A stretch of 46,190 bases of DNA from Verrucomicrobiota bacterium. GTDB taxonomy: Bacteria; Verrucomicrobiota; Verrucomicrobiia; Chthoniobacterales; UBA10450. The stretch is from contig JAFASN010000065.1 in NCBI GenBank assembly GCA_019244415.1, positions 1 to 46,190 on the forward strand. Reading direction: 5' to 3'. Below, one piece after another: positions 28,174 to 36,440 of this stretch (position 1 is the stretch's first letter; each line of letters opens with the position of its first letter). The position numbers were made by a program, and so were the translations under genes. The notes beneath the pieces were generated by a model. That model saw only the letters and a program-made list of their open reading frames with translations. It had not been told where the DNA came from and ran no database searches.

Positions 28174-28828
28174 TGCGACATTACCGCCTCCAGCGGTTGA
28201 CCTGACCGAGAAGATCGGAGGGCAGTTTGGAACGATCCTCGCAGACCCACCATGGCAGTTCCAGAATCGCACTGGCAAAGTCGCGCCGGAACACCGCCGT
28301 CTGCTGCGTTATCCGACGATGGAGCTTCAGGAGATCATGGACTTGCCAGTCGGCCAGTTAGTTGGTGCTCGTTCGCATCTGTATCTTTGGGTGCCGAACG
28401 CACTTCTGCAGGAGGGATTGCAGGTGATGAAGGCTTGGGGCTTCACATACAAGGCGAATATCGTCTGGTTCAAAGTTCGCAAAGACGGCGGACCCGACGT
28501 CGGCTTCTATTTCCGCAACGTCACGGAGCTGTTGCTATTCGGCGTCCGCGGAAGCATGCGAACTCTACAGGCCGGGCGTACGCAGGTGAACATGCTTGCG
28601 ACGCGCAAGCGTGAACACTCCCGCAAACCCAACGAGATCTTTGAAATCATCGAAGCCTGTTCGCCTGGCCCATATTTCGAACTCTTCGCTCGATTTAGGC
28701 GCGAAGGCTGGGCTCAGTGGGGAAATGAGGACGTAGAGCGGAATAGTGTCGACAATGTGGCTCATCGCCGCGGCCACGTTGAACCGCAGCTGCGCCTGCT
28801 CGAGTCGCCGAAGGGTTATCGAGGGTAG
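28157..28828 (+). CDS. MT-A70 family DNA adenine methyltransferase (restriction-modification partner)
   Basis: A 223-residue methyltransferase. The catalytic DPPW motif is in FGTILADPPWQFQNRTG; other MT-A70 elements are HLYLWVPNALLQEGL, WGFTYKANIVWFKV, GFYFRNVTELLLFGVRG and SRKPNEIFEIIEACSPGPYFELFAR. It should methylate adenine at N6 in the site of the adjacent BglII-type nuclease, protecting host DNA. It is intact, which is expected if the nuclease is or was active. Confidence 0.9.
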   Translation: MTKITSATLPPPAVDLTEKIGGQFGTILADPPWQFQNRTGKVAPEHRRLLRYPTMELQEIMDLPVGQLVGARSHLYLWVPNALLQEGLQVMKAWGFTYKANIVWFKVRKDGGPDVGFYFRNVTELLLFGVRGSMRTLQAGRTQVNMLATRKREHSRKPNEIFEIIEACSPGPYFELFARFRREGWAQWGNEDVERNSVDNVAHRRGHVEPQLRLLESPKGYRG

Positions 28829-28885
28829 ACGAAAGACGACTCGACCGGTTTATTCGTTCTATCACTTAACGTCTACTCACGCCCA

Positions 28886-29707
28886 ATGTCGCTGGCTATC
28901 TACAACGATTCTTCCGAGTGGCAGATAGTTGATGCTACTGACGACGGGCGTTCTCGGGAGTGGCATCCGATGAACGGACCCGCGAAACATCTGTGCCGAT
29001 GTCTAGAGGGAGTCCACGACGTGCAAGAGCAGATCGAGCACGTGTTCACGGCTCAGAATAGGGCGAAGCGGCGTCGCAGACTGCGTTCGCTCGTTGTGCC
29101 GCTGCACAGCCTATGCATCGCAACAGTTGACCTCCTGAATTGTATCGCATCAGATAAAACCATCGCTGAGCGACTACCCCGCACCGCTGGCAGCGATATC
29201 GCTCAACTTCTGGCTTTCGTTAGAGCGCACGTGCCGTTCGGGCGAGGTGAAAAGCTCACTGCTCTTCGGAATAAGATTGCGGCACATTATGATCGGGACT
29301 TGCAGCCGAGTGATAGCCGCCAACTCAACGCATCAATCGAACTGACCGAAGTAGCAGAATGGATCAGTGTGCTAATCAGCGTTCTGTGTGACGTATTGAA
29401 GTTAAACGTCTTTATGTGGTCGGGAACTGGATACGCTGAGGGTGGTGTTATGATCATGTGCACCGATCCATTGATGACAGATTTTCAAGTCGAAGATGGG
29501 CAGGTCGTCGCGATCAACGGAGCGTACATAACTAAATCCCCTAGGTGGTGTGCTTACGCGGCACTCAAAACGCTTTGGCTCGTGAGCGATCGCATGTTTG
29601 AGCGGTCCTCCCGTTGGCGAATTAAAGAGTTCGTCGAAGATGCTCCGGGCGACCACTGGTCGAAGGTCGTTCGGAACTTTAGCCATCGACGCAGGGGCGA
29701 AGACTAA
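28886..29707 (+). CDS. Unknown protein with a HEPN-like motif
   Basis: A 273-residue protein without a recognised family. It is mostly helical. The stretch LTALRNKIAAHYDRD contains R-N-x4-H, the Rx4-6H signature of HEPN ribonucleases and HEPN-fold proteins. The preceding helix (LRSLVVPLHSLCIATVDLLN) and FVRAHVPFGRGEKL are compatible with that fold. It lies 57 bases after the methyltransferase on the same strand and 6 bases before a small coiled-coil gene, so it may belong to the restriction-modification cluster. The role is inferred from motif and position only. Confidence 0.6.
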   Translation: MSLAIYNDSSEWQIVDATDDGRSREWHPMNGPAKHLCRCLEGVHDVQEQIEHVFTAQNRAKRRRRLRSLVVPLHSLCIATVDLLNCIASDKTIAERLPRTAGSDIAQLLAFVRAHVPFGRGEKLTALRNKIAAHYDRDLQPSDSRQLNASIELTEVAEWISVLISVLCDVLKLNVFMWSGTGYAEGGVMIMCTDPLMTDFQVEDGQVVAINGAYITKSPRWCAYAALKTLWLVSDRMFERSSRWRIKEFVEDAPGDHWSKVVRNFSHRRRGED

Positions 29708-29713
29708 GGGACG

Positions 29714-30079
29714 ATGACGATCTCGCAGATGCTCAAGCGGCTGCAACAAGCCGAGAAGGTGCTGAAGGGCATTGCAGGCGTCGCTGGTGCTGCTGTCGCG
29801 GCGAGTTCAGTTATTCGGAGTTCGCTGCCTACGCTCCCGATGCGTAGAGCGCGCCGGATCTCACCCGGGAAGTCAGACGCTCAGCCGACCTATGCAGAAG
29901 TCGTCGCACAGCTGCGCGACGAGCGCGCTGCGCACGAGCAGACAAGGGCGCATTTAAGGTGGGCGACGAAGGAAATCGAGAATGTGAAAGAGGCAATGTA
30001 CGATTGGCAGAAGCGCGCGCTGCAAAGCCGGCATCTAACTCGCCGCCAACGAAGCAGACGCGGCAAACGTAGTCAGTAG
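29714..30079 (+). CDS. Small coiled-coil protein of unknown function
   Basis: A 121-residue basic protein. The N-terminus has an amphipathic stretch, then a small-residue hydrophobic segment (GIAGVAGAAVAASSVI) that could be a membrane or packing helix. The second half (YAEVVAQLRDERAAHEQTRA) is predicted coiled coil, and the end is Arg-rich. It starts 6 bases after the HEPN-like gene, so it is probably translated with it. No known family. Confidence 0.5.
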   Translation: MTISQMLKRLQQAEKVLKGIAGVAGAAVAASSVIRSSLPTLPMRRARRISPGKSDAQPTYAEVVAQLRDERAAHEQTRAHLRWATKEIENVKEAMYDWQKRALQSRHLTRRQRSRRGKRSQ

Positions 30080-30220
30080 TCGGCATTGCGGAGCGGTTGT
30101 GCGATGCCGGGGGTGAAGTGGCTCGCCATTCCTGACTTGCGGACGCGTTTTCCACCTTTCGAAATTACGCACGGCGCCGCGCGTTCCAGGCTGCGATCAT
30201 AGAATTAAGAAGGTGGAGAG

Positions 30221-30556
30221 CTAGGAGATTTTCGCTCGCTTTGCGATCGATGCGTTGGAAGCCATGTAGTCCCAGAGCGATTCGCCTTGAATGTCGCCAT
30301 ATCCGTCAGCCTCAGCTGTCGTCATGTCGGTAAAGTAGGAGTCGTATTGCGTGCGTCGCTCGTGCTGCAATGGCGTAGGACAAAAACACTTCTCATACCA
30401 GTCCGCCACGCCCGGCGCGGTAAGGACAGCTCGCTTCATCGCGGCGGTGATCTCCTCACCGTCGGGCCGCTGCCTGGCTACCGTTCCATCGGCAAGCTTG
30501 CGATAGAACTCGCCAATCGTCTCCTCGATGATTTTCGCTTTAACTTTGTAGATCAT
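30221..30556 (-). CDS. Unknown 111-residue protein (intact copy)
   Basis: Starts MIYKVKAKIIEETIGEFYRK; an ATG 24 bases upstream is less likely because the truncated paralogue at 31574-31726 begins at the same Met. It contains KLADGTVARQRPDGEEITAA, then APGVADWYEKCFCPTPLQHE and a C-terminal SLWDYMASNASI. It appears to be a conserved hypothetical family of soil bacteria. It lies downstream of the quinone oxidoreductase on the same strand. No function can be assigned. Confidence 0.65.
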   Translation of the reverse strand: MIYKVKAKIIEETIGEFYRKLADGTVARQRPDGEEITAAMKRAVLTAPGVADWYEKCFCPTPLQHERRTQYDSYFTDMTTAEADGYGDIQGESLWDYMASNASIAKRAKIS

Positions 30557-30623
30557 GTTTCTCCGACTTTTGGTATCCAATCACGTCGAGCGTGCTGCTT
30601 AATCGACGCCTCCGTATGCGAAG

Positions 30624-31577
30624 TTATGAGAAGATGAGGACCTGCTTTGCTCCTCGTTCCCCGCTGGCGATGCGTTCATAGGCCTCGATTGCCCTTTCAA
30701 AGGGAACAGCCTCGAGGGCAGGAGCCGTTAGCGCCTTGGCCTCAAAGCCCGGCCGCAACGCGTCGGCGATTGCCGCCACGTCGCGAGGAGTGAACTTCAT
30801 GCTATCGACGCCGATCAGCTGCGATTGGTTATGATAGAAATCGACCAGGTCGAAACTTACGCGCCTCTCCCCTGTGCTGGTGATCGCGACCTGCCGCCCG
30901 CCCAGGCGCAAAGATCGCAGCGCCGGCTCAAACATTACCCCGCCGACCGTATCGAAAACGGCGTCGGCGCCCTTACCGTGTGTCAGCTCCAAAACGCGTT
31001 CGCGCATGTCGTCCACAGTCGTGTTAATGACGGCATCAGCGCCGGGAATTGGGCTGGAACTGCGCGCCGCTCCGAGCACGCGGGCTTTCTTCCAGTTTGC
31101 AATCTGTGTCGCCGCCTGACCCACCGCGCCAGTCGCGCCGACTATCAGAATCGTCTCTCCAGCTTGAAGCTCCGCCGCATGCGTCAGGGCGAACCACGCG
31201 GTCATAAAAGGAACGCCGATGGCCGCCGCCTGCTCCATCGTGAGCGCGTCCGGTTTCAGCGAGAGCGCCTCTTCCGGCACAGTCACGTATTCGGCCTGCG
31301 CCCCGTCACGGGTGACGACGAGGCCAGTGCCGCTGCTCCATACCTCCTGCCCTTTATATCGCTTTCCCTTCACGACGATCCCCGAAAAATCGCGACCGGG
31401 GGTCCGCGGAAGAGTCGTTGTTGGAAAGTGACCCGCGACGTTCTTCAGGTCACTCGGATTGATCGCGGCCGCTCTCACCCGCACCAACGCTTCACCCTCG
31501 CGCGGTTCCGGCGCTGCGACATCTTCGATGGCGAGGACGGACGGGGGACCAAACTTGCTAAAACGCAAAGCTTTCAT
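30624..31577 (-). CDS. Quinone oxidoreductase/zinc-less MDR dehydrogenase
   Basis: A 317-residue medium-chain dehydrogenase/reductase. The N-terminal GroES-like domain has MKALRFSKFGPPSVLAIED and TPGRDFSGIVV; the Rossmann domain has ETILIVGATGAVGQAATQIA for NADPH. Zinc-ligand Cys/His residues of alcohol dehydrogenases are not seen, so quinone or enone reduction is expected. Its ATG overlaps the TGA of a truncated 50-residue ORF upstream. The full-length relative of that ORF lies just downstream, so the gene is bracketed by a duplicated sequence. Confidence 0.87.
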   Translation of the reverse strand: MKALRFSKFGPPSVLAIEDVAAPEPREGEALVRVRAAAINPSDLKNVAGHFPTTTLPRTPGRDFSGIVVKGKRYKGQEVWSSGTGLVVTRDGAQAEYVTVPEEALSLKPDALTMEQAAAIGVPFMTAWFALTHAAELQAGETILIVGATGAVGQAATQIANWKKARVLGAARSSSPIPGADAVINTTVDDMRERVLELTHGKGADAVFDTVGGVMFEPALRSLRLGGRQVAITSTGERRVSFDLVDFYHNQSQLIGVDSMKFTPRDVAAIADALRPGFEAKALTAPALEAVPFERAIEAYERIASGERGAKQVLIFS

Positions 31578-31726
31578 AGCGACCTCGCGGTGAGGACAGC
31601 ATGCTTCATCGCAGCGGTGATCTCCTCACCGTCGGGCCGCTGCTTGGCCACCGTTTCATCAGCGAGCTTGCGATAGAACTCCGCAATCGTTCGGTCGATG
31701 ACTCTTGCTTTAACTCTGTAGATCAT
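31574..31726 (-). pseudogene. Truncated copy of the 111-residue unknown gene
   Basis: 50 codons, MIYRVKARVIDRTIAEFYRK then LADETVAKQRPDGEEITAAM and KHAVLTARSL, closely matching the first 45 residues of the protein at 30221-30556. After LTA it switches to unrelated sequence and stops in the start codon of the oxidoreductase (ATGA). The break is therefore where the oxidoreductase gene joins. Confidence 0.75.
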
Positions 31727-31742
31727 TGTGTGGACACTGATG

Positions 31743-32735
31743 TTAGGCGCCTTCCGGGACAGTTTCTTCCATCTCGAGCTGCGCCTCCCGCAAACGCCGC
31801 AACGAATGCGTGCGCAAACTTTCCTCGAACATATCGCGATTGATCGCCTGCGCCGCCGCTGCGCCTTGTCCGGCGGCGATGATCATCTGGCAATTGGCCG
31901 GCGTGACGCAGCCGGCCGCGTAAAGTCGCGGAACACTCGTGCGCATGCAGTGATCGACTTTGATCTGGCCTTCGCGGTCCAGCTTCGCCTCGAGTTGCTC
32001 GGCCAGCTCCGTGTGAAAAACGTCGCCGCGGGTGGTGAAGATGTTGTCGATCTTCACCTCGCGGTCGTCCGCGAATTCGAGCGCGAGTATTTTTCGGCGG
32101 CGATGTTTTACATCCACGATCCGCCCGGTGTGCACAGGAATTTCGTACTCCTTCAGCCAGCGCGCGTGCTGTCTGCTCCAGTGCGGTTTCTCGCCATTCG
32201 TCGCTACGATGACGCACGACGAGTAGAACAACATGCCGAGCGCGTACTCGACTGCTTCGTCATTCGCGCCACAGATGGCGATGCGTTTGCCGCGCACGCG
32301 CACGCCGTCGCAGTCCTTGCAGAAAAACATGCTGTGCCCGAGGCATTCTTTCACTCCGGGAATTTCCGGCGGCAGATGAAAGATGCCGGTGGCGAGGAGT
32401 AAACTGCGGGCGCGGTAGGTGCGTTTTCCCTTGAGAACGAACGCATTTTTCTCGCGCCGGACCTTTTTAATTTCGTCACGCGCGAACTTCACTTCGCATC
32501 GCTCCACCTGGCGTTTTCCATTGGTGAGCAATTCTTCCCCGGCCACGCCTTTGGGGAAGCCGAGAAAATTTTCCACGACCGGTTCCCATTTCGCCATGGA
32601 ATGGCCGGAGTCGATCACGAGCGTGTCGCGTTGCGCGCGCCCGAGGTAAATCGCTGCGGACAAACCGGCGATGCCACCGCCGATTACGATGACTTCGCGC
32701 ACGCACGGGTCCTGCAAATCTTCGCGCTCGGCCAC
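31743..32735 (-). CDS. Thioredoxin-reductase-like FAD/NAD(P) oxidoreductase
   Basis: A 330-residue flavoprotein. The FAD site is EVIVIGGGIAGLSAAIYLGR, the redox motif CKDCDG is in SMFFCKDCDGVRV, and the C-terminal FAD motif is RLYAAGCVTPANCQMIIAAG. The NAD(P) site (ICGANDEAVEYAL) has GxNxxA instead of GxGxxA/G, which differs from classical TrxB. The CxxC suggests transfer of electrons to a thioredoxin- or glutaredoxin-like partner, not seen nearby. It starts 16 bases after the VOC gene's stop on the same strand. Confidence 0.85.
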   Translation of the reverse strand: MAEREDLQDPCVREVIVIGGGIAGLSAAIYLGRAQRDTLVIDSGHSMAKWEPVVENFLGFPKGVAGEELLTNGKRQVERCEVKFARDEIKKVRREKNAFVLKGKRTYRARSLLLATGIFHLPPEIPGVKECLGHSMFFCKDCDGVRVRGKRIAICGANDEAVEYALGMLFYSSCVIVATNGEKPHWSRQHARWLKEYEIPVHTGRIVDVKHRRRKILALEFADDREVKIDNIFTTRGDVFHTELAEQLEAKLDREGQIKVDHCMRTSVPRLYAAGCVTPANCQMIIAAGQGAAAAQAINRDMFEESLRTHSLRRLREAQLEMEETVPEGA

Positions 32736-32751
32736 GCTTGCATCACCTTCG

Positions 32752-33177
32752 TTAGGCCTTGTGCTTGAATGCCTCCGCTTTCATTTCACCGACTTCGATA
32801 ATATATCCATCCGGATCCTTCATGTAGCAGCGAAATTCGTTAGGATGATTCTTCGGCTCGGTGAGGAACTCGGCACCCTTCCCCTTCCACTCTTGGTAAT
32901 AATGCTGAATGTCGGAGACACGGAAATTGAGAAAGCTACTGACGTCGGTTGAGCTGGTGGGCGGCCGCAGAGTGATATTCGGTCTATCGTCTGTCGACCC
33001 TGCGCCAACATTGAGAACGATGTAAGTGTTGGCGAGCGCGACGAACGTCGGTTCTCCCGCCAGAACAACTTCGCCGCCTAGGAGATATCGGTGAAAACGG
33101 GTGGATCGTTCCACGTTAGTCACGGTGAGATAGTGCGTAATCACAAATCCGGTCTTGGGACGAGGTAGGCTTTTCAT
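32752..33177 (-). CDS. VOC family protein (glyoxalase/dioxygenase superfamily)
   Basis: A 141-residue single-unit VOC protein with two beta-alpha-beta-beta-beta modules: THYLTVTNVERSTRFHRYLLGG in the first, and FRVSDIQHYYQEWKGKG and CYMKDPDGYIIEVGEM in the second. His and the C-terminal Glu could bind a metal. The substrate is not predictable. Its stop is 16 bases before the thioredoxin-reductase-like start, so the two are probably one operon. Confidence 0.82.
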   Translation of the reverse strand: MKSLPRPKTGFVITHYLTVTNVERSTRFHRYLLGGEVVLAGEPTFVALANTYIVLNVGAGSTDDRPNITLRPPTSSTDVSSFLNFRVSDIQHYYQEWKGKGAEFLTEPKNHPNEFRCYMKDPDGYIIEVGEMKAEAFKHKA

Positions 33178-33323
33178 TTAGATTTCTCCATATGCTTAAG
33201 CAGCTTTTTCGGATGTTTTGTGTCCTGCCAGGGTTCATTCGCGAGGGCTACAATGACAAGTTAAGAGAGGCTTTTATGCCGATCAACGCGCAAACACTTG
33301 ATTCCGCAGGCATACTTCTGGTT

Positions 33324-33539
33324 CTAACTTACCGGCCAAGCGTCGAGTTCCATCTCCTCTTGGAGAGCAGCAACCTTGTTTTTGTGCCTCTGGAGTCGTC
33401 GCTCCATTGTCATATTCTGCCGTCCGTTAGCTAGCGACTTTGAAAACCAACCCTGTACCTCATCGAGGTCTCTGCGGTCCTGGGGATGATTGATGCGCTC
33501 GCCTCCCGGCTCGCTTCCGCTACCCTGCGCGGCTGTGCC
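33324..33539 (-). CDS. Possible small coiled-coil protein
   Basis: An open frame from ATG 33539 gives 71 residues (MDGTAAQGSGSEPGGERINH, then QDRRDLDEVQGWFSKSLANG) ending in a Lys/Glu-rich helix ERRLQRHKNKVAALQEEMEL. No family is recognised. It is within an otherwise gene-poor stretch (33178-33970), and a longer version from 33593 would overlap the TRIC fragment. A weak call. Confidence 0.35.
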   Translation of the reverse strand, partial: GTAAQGSGSEPGGERINHPQDRRDLDEVQGWFSKSLANGRQNMTMERRLQRHKNKVAALQEEMELDAWPVS

Positions 33540-33579
33540 GTCCATGTCGCTCGCAGCCCGCTCACTCCATTCAGCTTTC

Positions 33580-33720
33580 CTCCGGGCGCGCAAAAGCGGG
33601 TTCGACTATGTCGGCGTCCTGACCATTGCTTTGGTGACGGCTTTAGGCGGCGGCACGCTGCGGCGATGTGTGTTTGGGAATCATCCGCTCTATTGGATCG
33701 CGCACGCGCTGCGAAAGTAA
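33580..33720 (+). pseudogene. TRIC/UPF0126 cation channel fragment
   Basis: ARKSGFDYVGVLTIALVTAL then GGGTLRRCVFGNHPLYWI matches the conserved core of the UPF0126/trimeric intracellular cation channel family (ARRKGxDxxGVxxLxxVTAxGGGTxRDxxxGxxPxxW). The first helix and the entire second repeat are missing, and the frame ends soon after. The upstream part of the frame has no homology. A gene remnant. Confidence 0.65.
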
Positions 33721-33800
33721 GAGGGAAGAGGCAAGAATTAAGAGGCTGAAGAGCTACGAGGTTTTCGCTCCCTTGACGATCGTCACGAAATCGCGGTCAG
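33721..33800. repeat. Purine-rich repeat also found near 30205-30240
   Basis: AGAATTAAGAGGCTGAAGAG followed by CTACGAGGTTTTCGCTC resembles 30205-30240 (AGAATTAAGAAGGTGGAGAG, CTAGGAGATTTTCGCTC). On the minus strand it contains the end of an ORF (TIVKGAKTS, stop) that parallels the end of the 111-residue gene (SIAKRAKIS, stop). A dispersed gene-end repeat. Confidence 0.45.
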
Positions 33801-33970
33801 CTCATCGAATCGACTCGCAGTCTCCCAACCGCTCGCCCTTGGGCACTGGTCTATGTCACACCGCTTCCCGCGGGCTCCATTCCTGGCGCAGAGGTGCGAG
33901 TTTCTCTGCCTTGACGACTCCTGAGTCAACGAGCAGTTCGAGCCAGTACGCGCTCTCTTCGATCTCGCCC

Positions 33971-34300
33971 TCAAATGGGCTTGTCGACCAGGAGAAAGAT
34001 GCAGCCTTTGTCCGAGTGAACGTCGGTGTGAGTCGAGCCAATGCTGGCAACACTGGCCGAACCTTCAGTCAGTCGTTCGCCTCCTATGATCAGTTCACCT
34101 TCGAGGATGTAGATGAACTCCGGACATTCGTGGGTATGCACGGGGATCGTTGCACCGGGATCCAGACGAACCAACTGCATCTCGAGTCCGTCTGCTACCG
34201 CGACATCTTTGACCGAGAGACCGGGAGCTAGCTTTGATGGCGTCCAAGGCAGCCCATTGCAATCAGCGCGAATTTGCTGGGCGTTGTCGAGGTAGTTCAT
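33971..34300 (-). CDS. Cupin domain protein
   Basis: A 109-residue single-cupin protein. Motif 1 is IPVHTHECPEFIYILEGEL (metal-binding His, His, Glu) and motif 2 is STHTDVHSDKGCIFLLV (His). It resembles the ChrR-like anti-sigma cupin or small cupin_7 proteins; with no sigma factor beside it, a small enzyme or sensor is as likely. The stretch to the next gene (34301-34538) shows nothing recognisable. Confidence 0.82.
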   Translation of the reverse strand: MNYLDNAQQIRADCNGLPWTPSKLAPGLSVKDVAVADGLEMQLVRLDPGATIPVHTHECPEFIYILEGELIIGGERLTEGSASVASIGSTHTDVHSDKGCIFLLVDKPI

Positions 34301-34538
34301 GGGTCAAAAGAATAAGCAGGAACCAAGACTTCGAAGTGAGGCTGGTGCCATTCCGTCGTATACCGCGAGCTTCTGCCCTTTTTGCCGGTCAGTCCGCGAC
34401 GCAGGTTTATGAAATTCTGTGCCTGTAAAGCAAAACCATTGTCGGGGCGAACTGGGGTCGGTCCTCACTTTTGACACAGACCGCGACAAGGTGGCGATCT
34501 GATTTTGTACGATAACAACTGCACGGCTGCATCGCGGA

Positions 34539-36440
34539 TTACTCTGGGATGGCAGTGGTTGAGCTCCGGGGTCGGAGAATTTCGGCCATTAAGTCGGGGT
34601 TACCGTTTCGCTCGAGTTTTGGATACCAGCCGCCGCGGCTATCGTGTAGCTCGGCGTCCCGAGTGACTAATCCGTTCTCGACGGAGAGGGTTAAGAGTCC
34701 TGAGATGGCGCTTTCGTCAACCGCATCACGAAGACTCTGGGCATTCCAAGGGTGGTGATTGATCCCGATGACTTTCATGTCGGGACCCAGCCCAGCTTTC
34801 CAAGCCGGTGAATCGCGCACGACGTCGACGATCTTACCGTCTTCCTGCAGTAGCAATCCTAGCGAGAATCGCTCTTCGACCGTGTGGCGATCCTTGTCTC
34901 GTGCGAGCTGGACCGAGCCTGGCTTATGGCCATAGGCTAGATTCCATCCACTCGCGACGAGACCGTCGAAAGGCGCACGCTCGGAATCCGTGGAGTCGAG
35001 TCGGGTGCGAAGGAACGTCTTCCAATCATAAGGCGCGGCGCGGTTCAAGGCGGAGGTCACGTCATCGAAGCTATAAGGGGCGATGGCGAGCGTTTCCTCC
35101 TTCGGCGCGAAAAAGTCGCGGCAGAAATCGTCGAGCGAATGCTGACTCTTGCTTACCTGCCGGATGATCGTGTCGGCTTCTAGCCAGATAAAAAGCGCCT
35201 CATCGTAGTAATCCGATCCGCGCCGCTCTGACTGCCATTGATCGGGCGAGTCGTTCAGGATGGCGGCAGAGATGGCGGTGTCCTGCAGAGATCGCCATTC
35301 GCGTCCAGAGCGATGAGCCTGCTGGCCCGCAAGCAGCGCCACGTAATCTCGAGCCTCTTCGATGGTGAACAGACCGGAGCGCGCGGCGAGCACCCAATTG
35401 AGATATCGTGTCAATCCTTCGTAGACCCAATGCAGTTCCGTCGTCTGTGCTTGCTGAAAGTCGCGCCGCACCGACCCTGCGGGAATGCGGAAAGTGCCAT
35501 TCCAAGCGTGGACGTACTCGTGAGGAATGAGGTAACCATAAGAGAGCCGACTCGCTTCATCGGAAAACGCCCGGAGGCTCATGCGAGTGTCGCTCGATTG
35601 CCGGTGCTCGAGACCATCGTTTCCGAGTTCATCGCTGAGCGCGACGAGGAAGTGGTATTGCTCGTAAGGGTAACCACCAAAAAGCGCCCCAGCCTCGGCC
35701 ACAATCCGCCGGAAATGTGTCTGCCACTCGCCCGGAAGCTCACTCATCGCGGCTGTGTCCGCGGCGAGATCCACATAAACCGGCGTTTGCCCCGGCGCCG
35801 ACGCTACAGCGCTTGAACGGAAGTACTTGCCGGCGATGACTGGAGAATCGACCAGCGTTCTGAGAGACGTGCGGCCGAACTTCACCACGTCGTTCGCCGA
35901 CACCGTCGACGACAGCGCAGAGCCATACTTCCAACCTGCGGGCAGCCGAAGCTGCGCCTGGATCGGCAGCTCGTCCACGGCGGCGCCTTCCGGATAAAGA
36001 AGCAGCGTGTACCAGTCCAGCACTAGCAATTGGGCGGTCGCCGCATTCAGGTCCGAGCGCTGAGTGGGCGCGATCACGTCCATCGCGACGTTCAAGACGT
36101 TGACGTTCTCCGGCAGGACAACGTGAAAGGAAAACATGTCCACGGGATCGCGCTTCCATTCCACGGCGTGGCCCTCCGCCGTCATCTTGAGGCGGATCAT
36201 ATTGTCTACCGTGGCCGCCGGGAGGCCGTAGGTAGGAATGCCGCAGCGCGGATAAACCAGCGTCAAAGGTCCGGGATGGACGGGGATGGCCAGCTCGGAG
36301 TGAAACAGCTTACGTGCGCTATCGGTCGCATCGACCGTGACGATCATGGCTGGCACGGGCGACGCAGCCGGACACGCCGGGGCAACCAACCAGGTCGCCA
36401 AAATGAGCGTCATCGGCCCACAAGCCCATTTTGAATGCAT
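34539..36440 (-). CDS. M61-family metallopeptidase with PDZ domain
   Basis: A 633-residue exported protein. The ATG at 36440 gives a signal peptide (MHSKWACGPMTLILATWLV, ending PACPA); the open frame extends further up but without signal or homology. The N-terminal beta domain is followed by the zinc site HEYVHAWNG (HExxH) and WVYEGLTRYLNW with the third ligand Glu, the hallmark of M61 glycyl aminopeptidases. The C-terminal part (IVDVVRDSPAWKAGLGPDMK) is a PDZ domain. Acts in the periplasm or outside; the substrate is unknown. Confidence 0.9.
   Translation of the reverse strand: MHSKWACGPMTLILATWLVAPACPAASPVPAMIVTVDATDSARKLFHSELAIPVHPGPLTLVYPRCGIPTYGLPAATVDNMIRLKMTAEGHAVEWKRDPVDMFSFHVVLPENVNVLNVAMDVIAPTQRSDLNAATAQLLVLDWYTLLLYPEGAAVDELPIQAQLRLPAGWKYGSALSSTVSANDVVKFGRTSLRTLVDSPVIAGKYFRSSAVASAPGQTPVYVDLAADTAAMSELPGEWQTHFRRIVAEAGALFGGYPYEQYHFLVALSDELGNDGLEHRQSSDTRMSLRAFSDEASRLSYGYLIPHEYVHAWNGTFRIPAGSVRRDFQQAQTTELHWVYEGLTRYLNWVLAARSGLFTIEEARDYVALLAGQQAHRSGREWRSLQDTAISAAILNDSPDQWQSERRGSDYYDEALFIWLEADTIIRQVSKSQHSLDDFCRDFFAPKEETLAIAPYSFDDVTSALNRAAPYDWKTFLRTRLDSTDSERAPFDGLVASGWNLAYGHKPGSVQLARDKDRHTVEERFSLGLLLQEDGKIVDVVRDSPAWKAGLGPDMKVIGINHHPWNAQSLRDAVDESAISGLLTLSVENGLVTRDAELHDSRGGWYPKLERNGNPDLMAEILRPRSSTTAIPE

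Noticed and set aside
34304..34489. Small open frames between the cupin and M61 genes
   Set aside because: No homology, no ribosome binding site and atypical composition on both strands; treated as non-coding.
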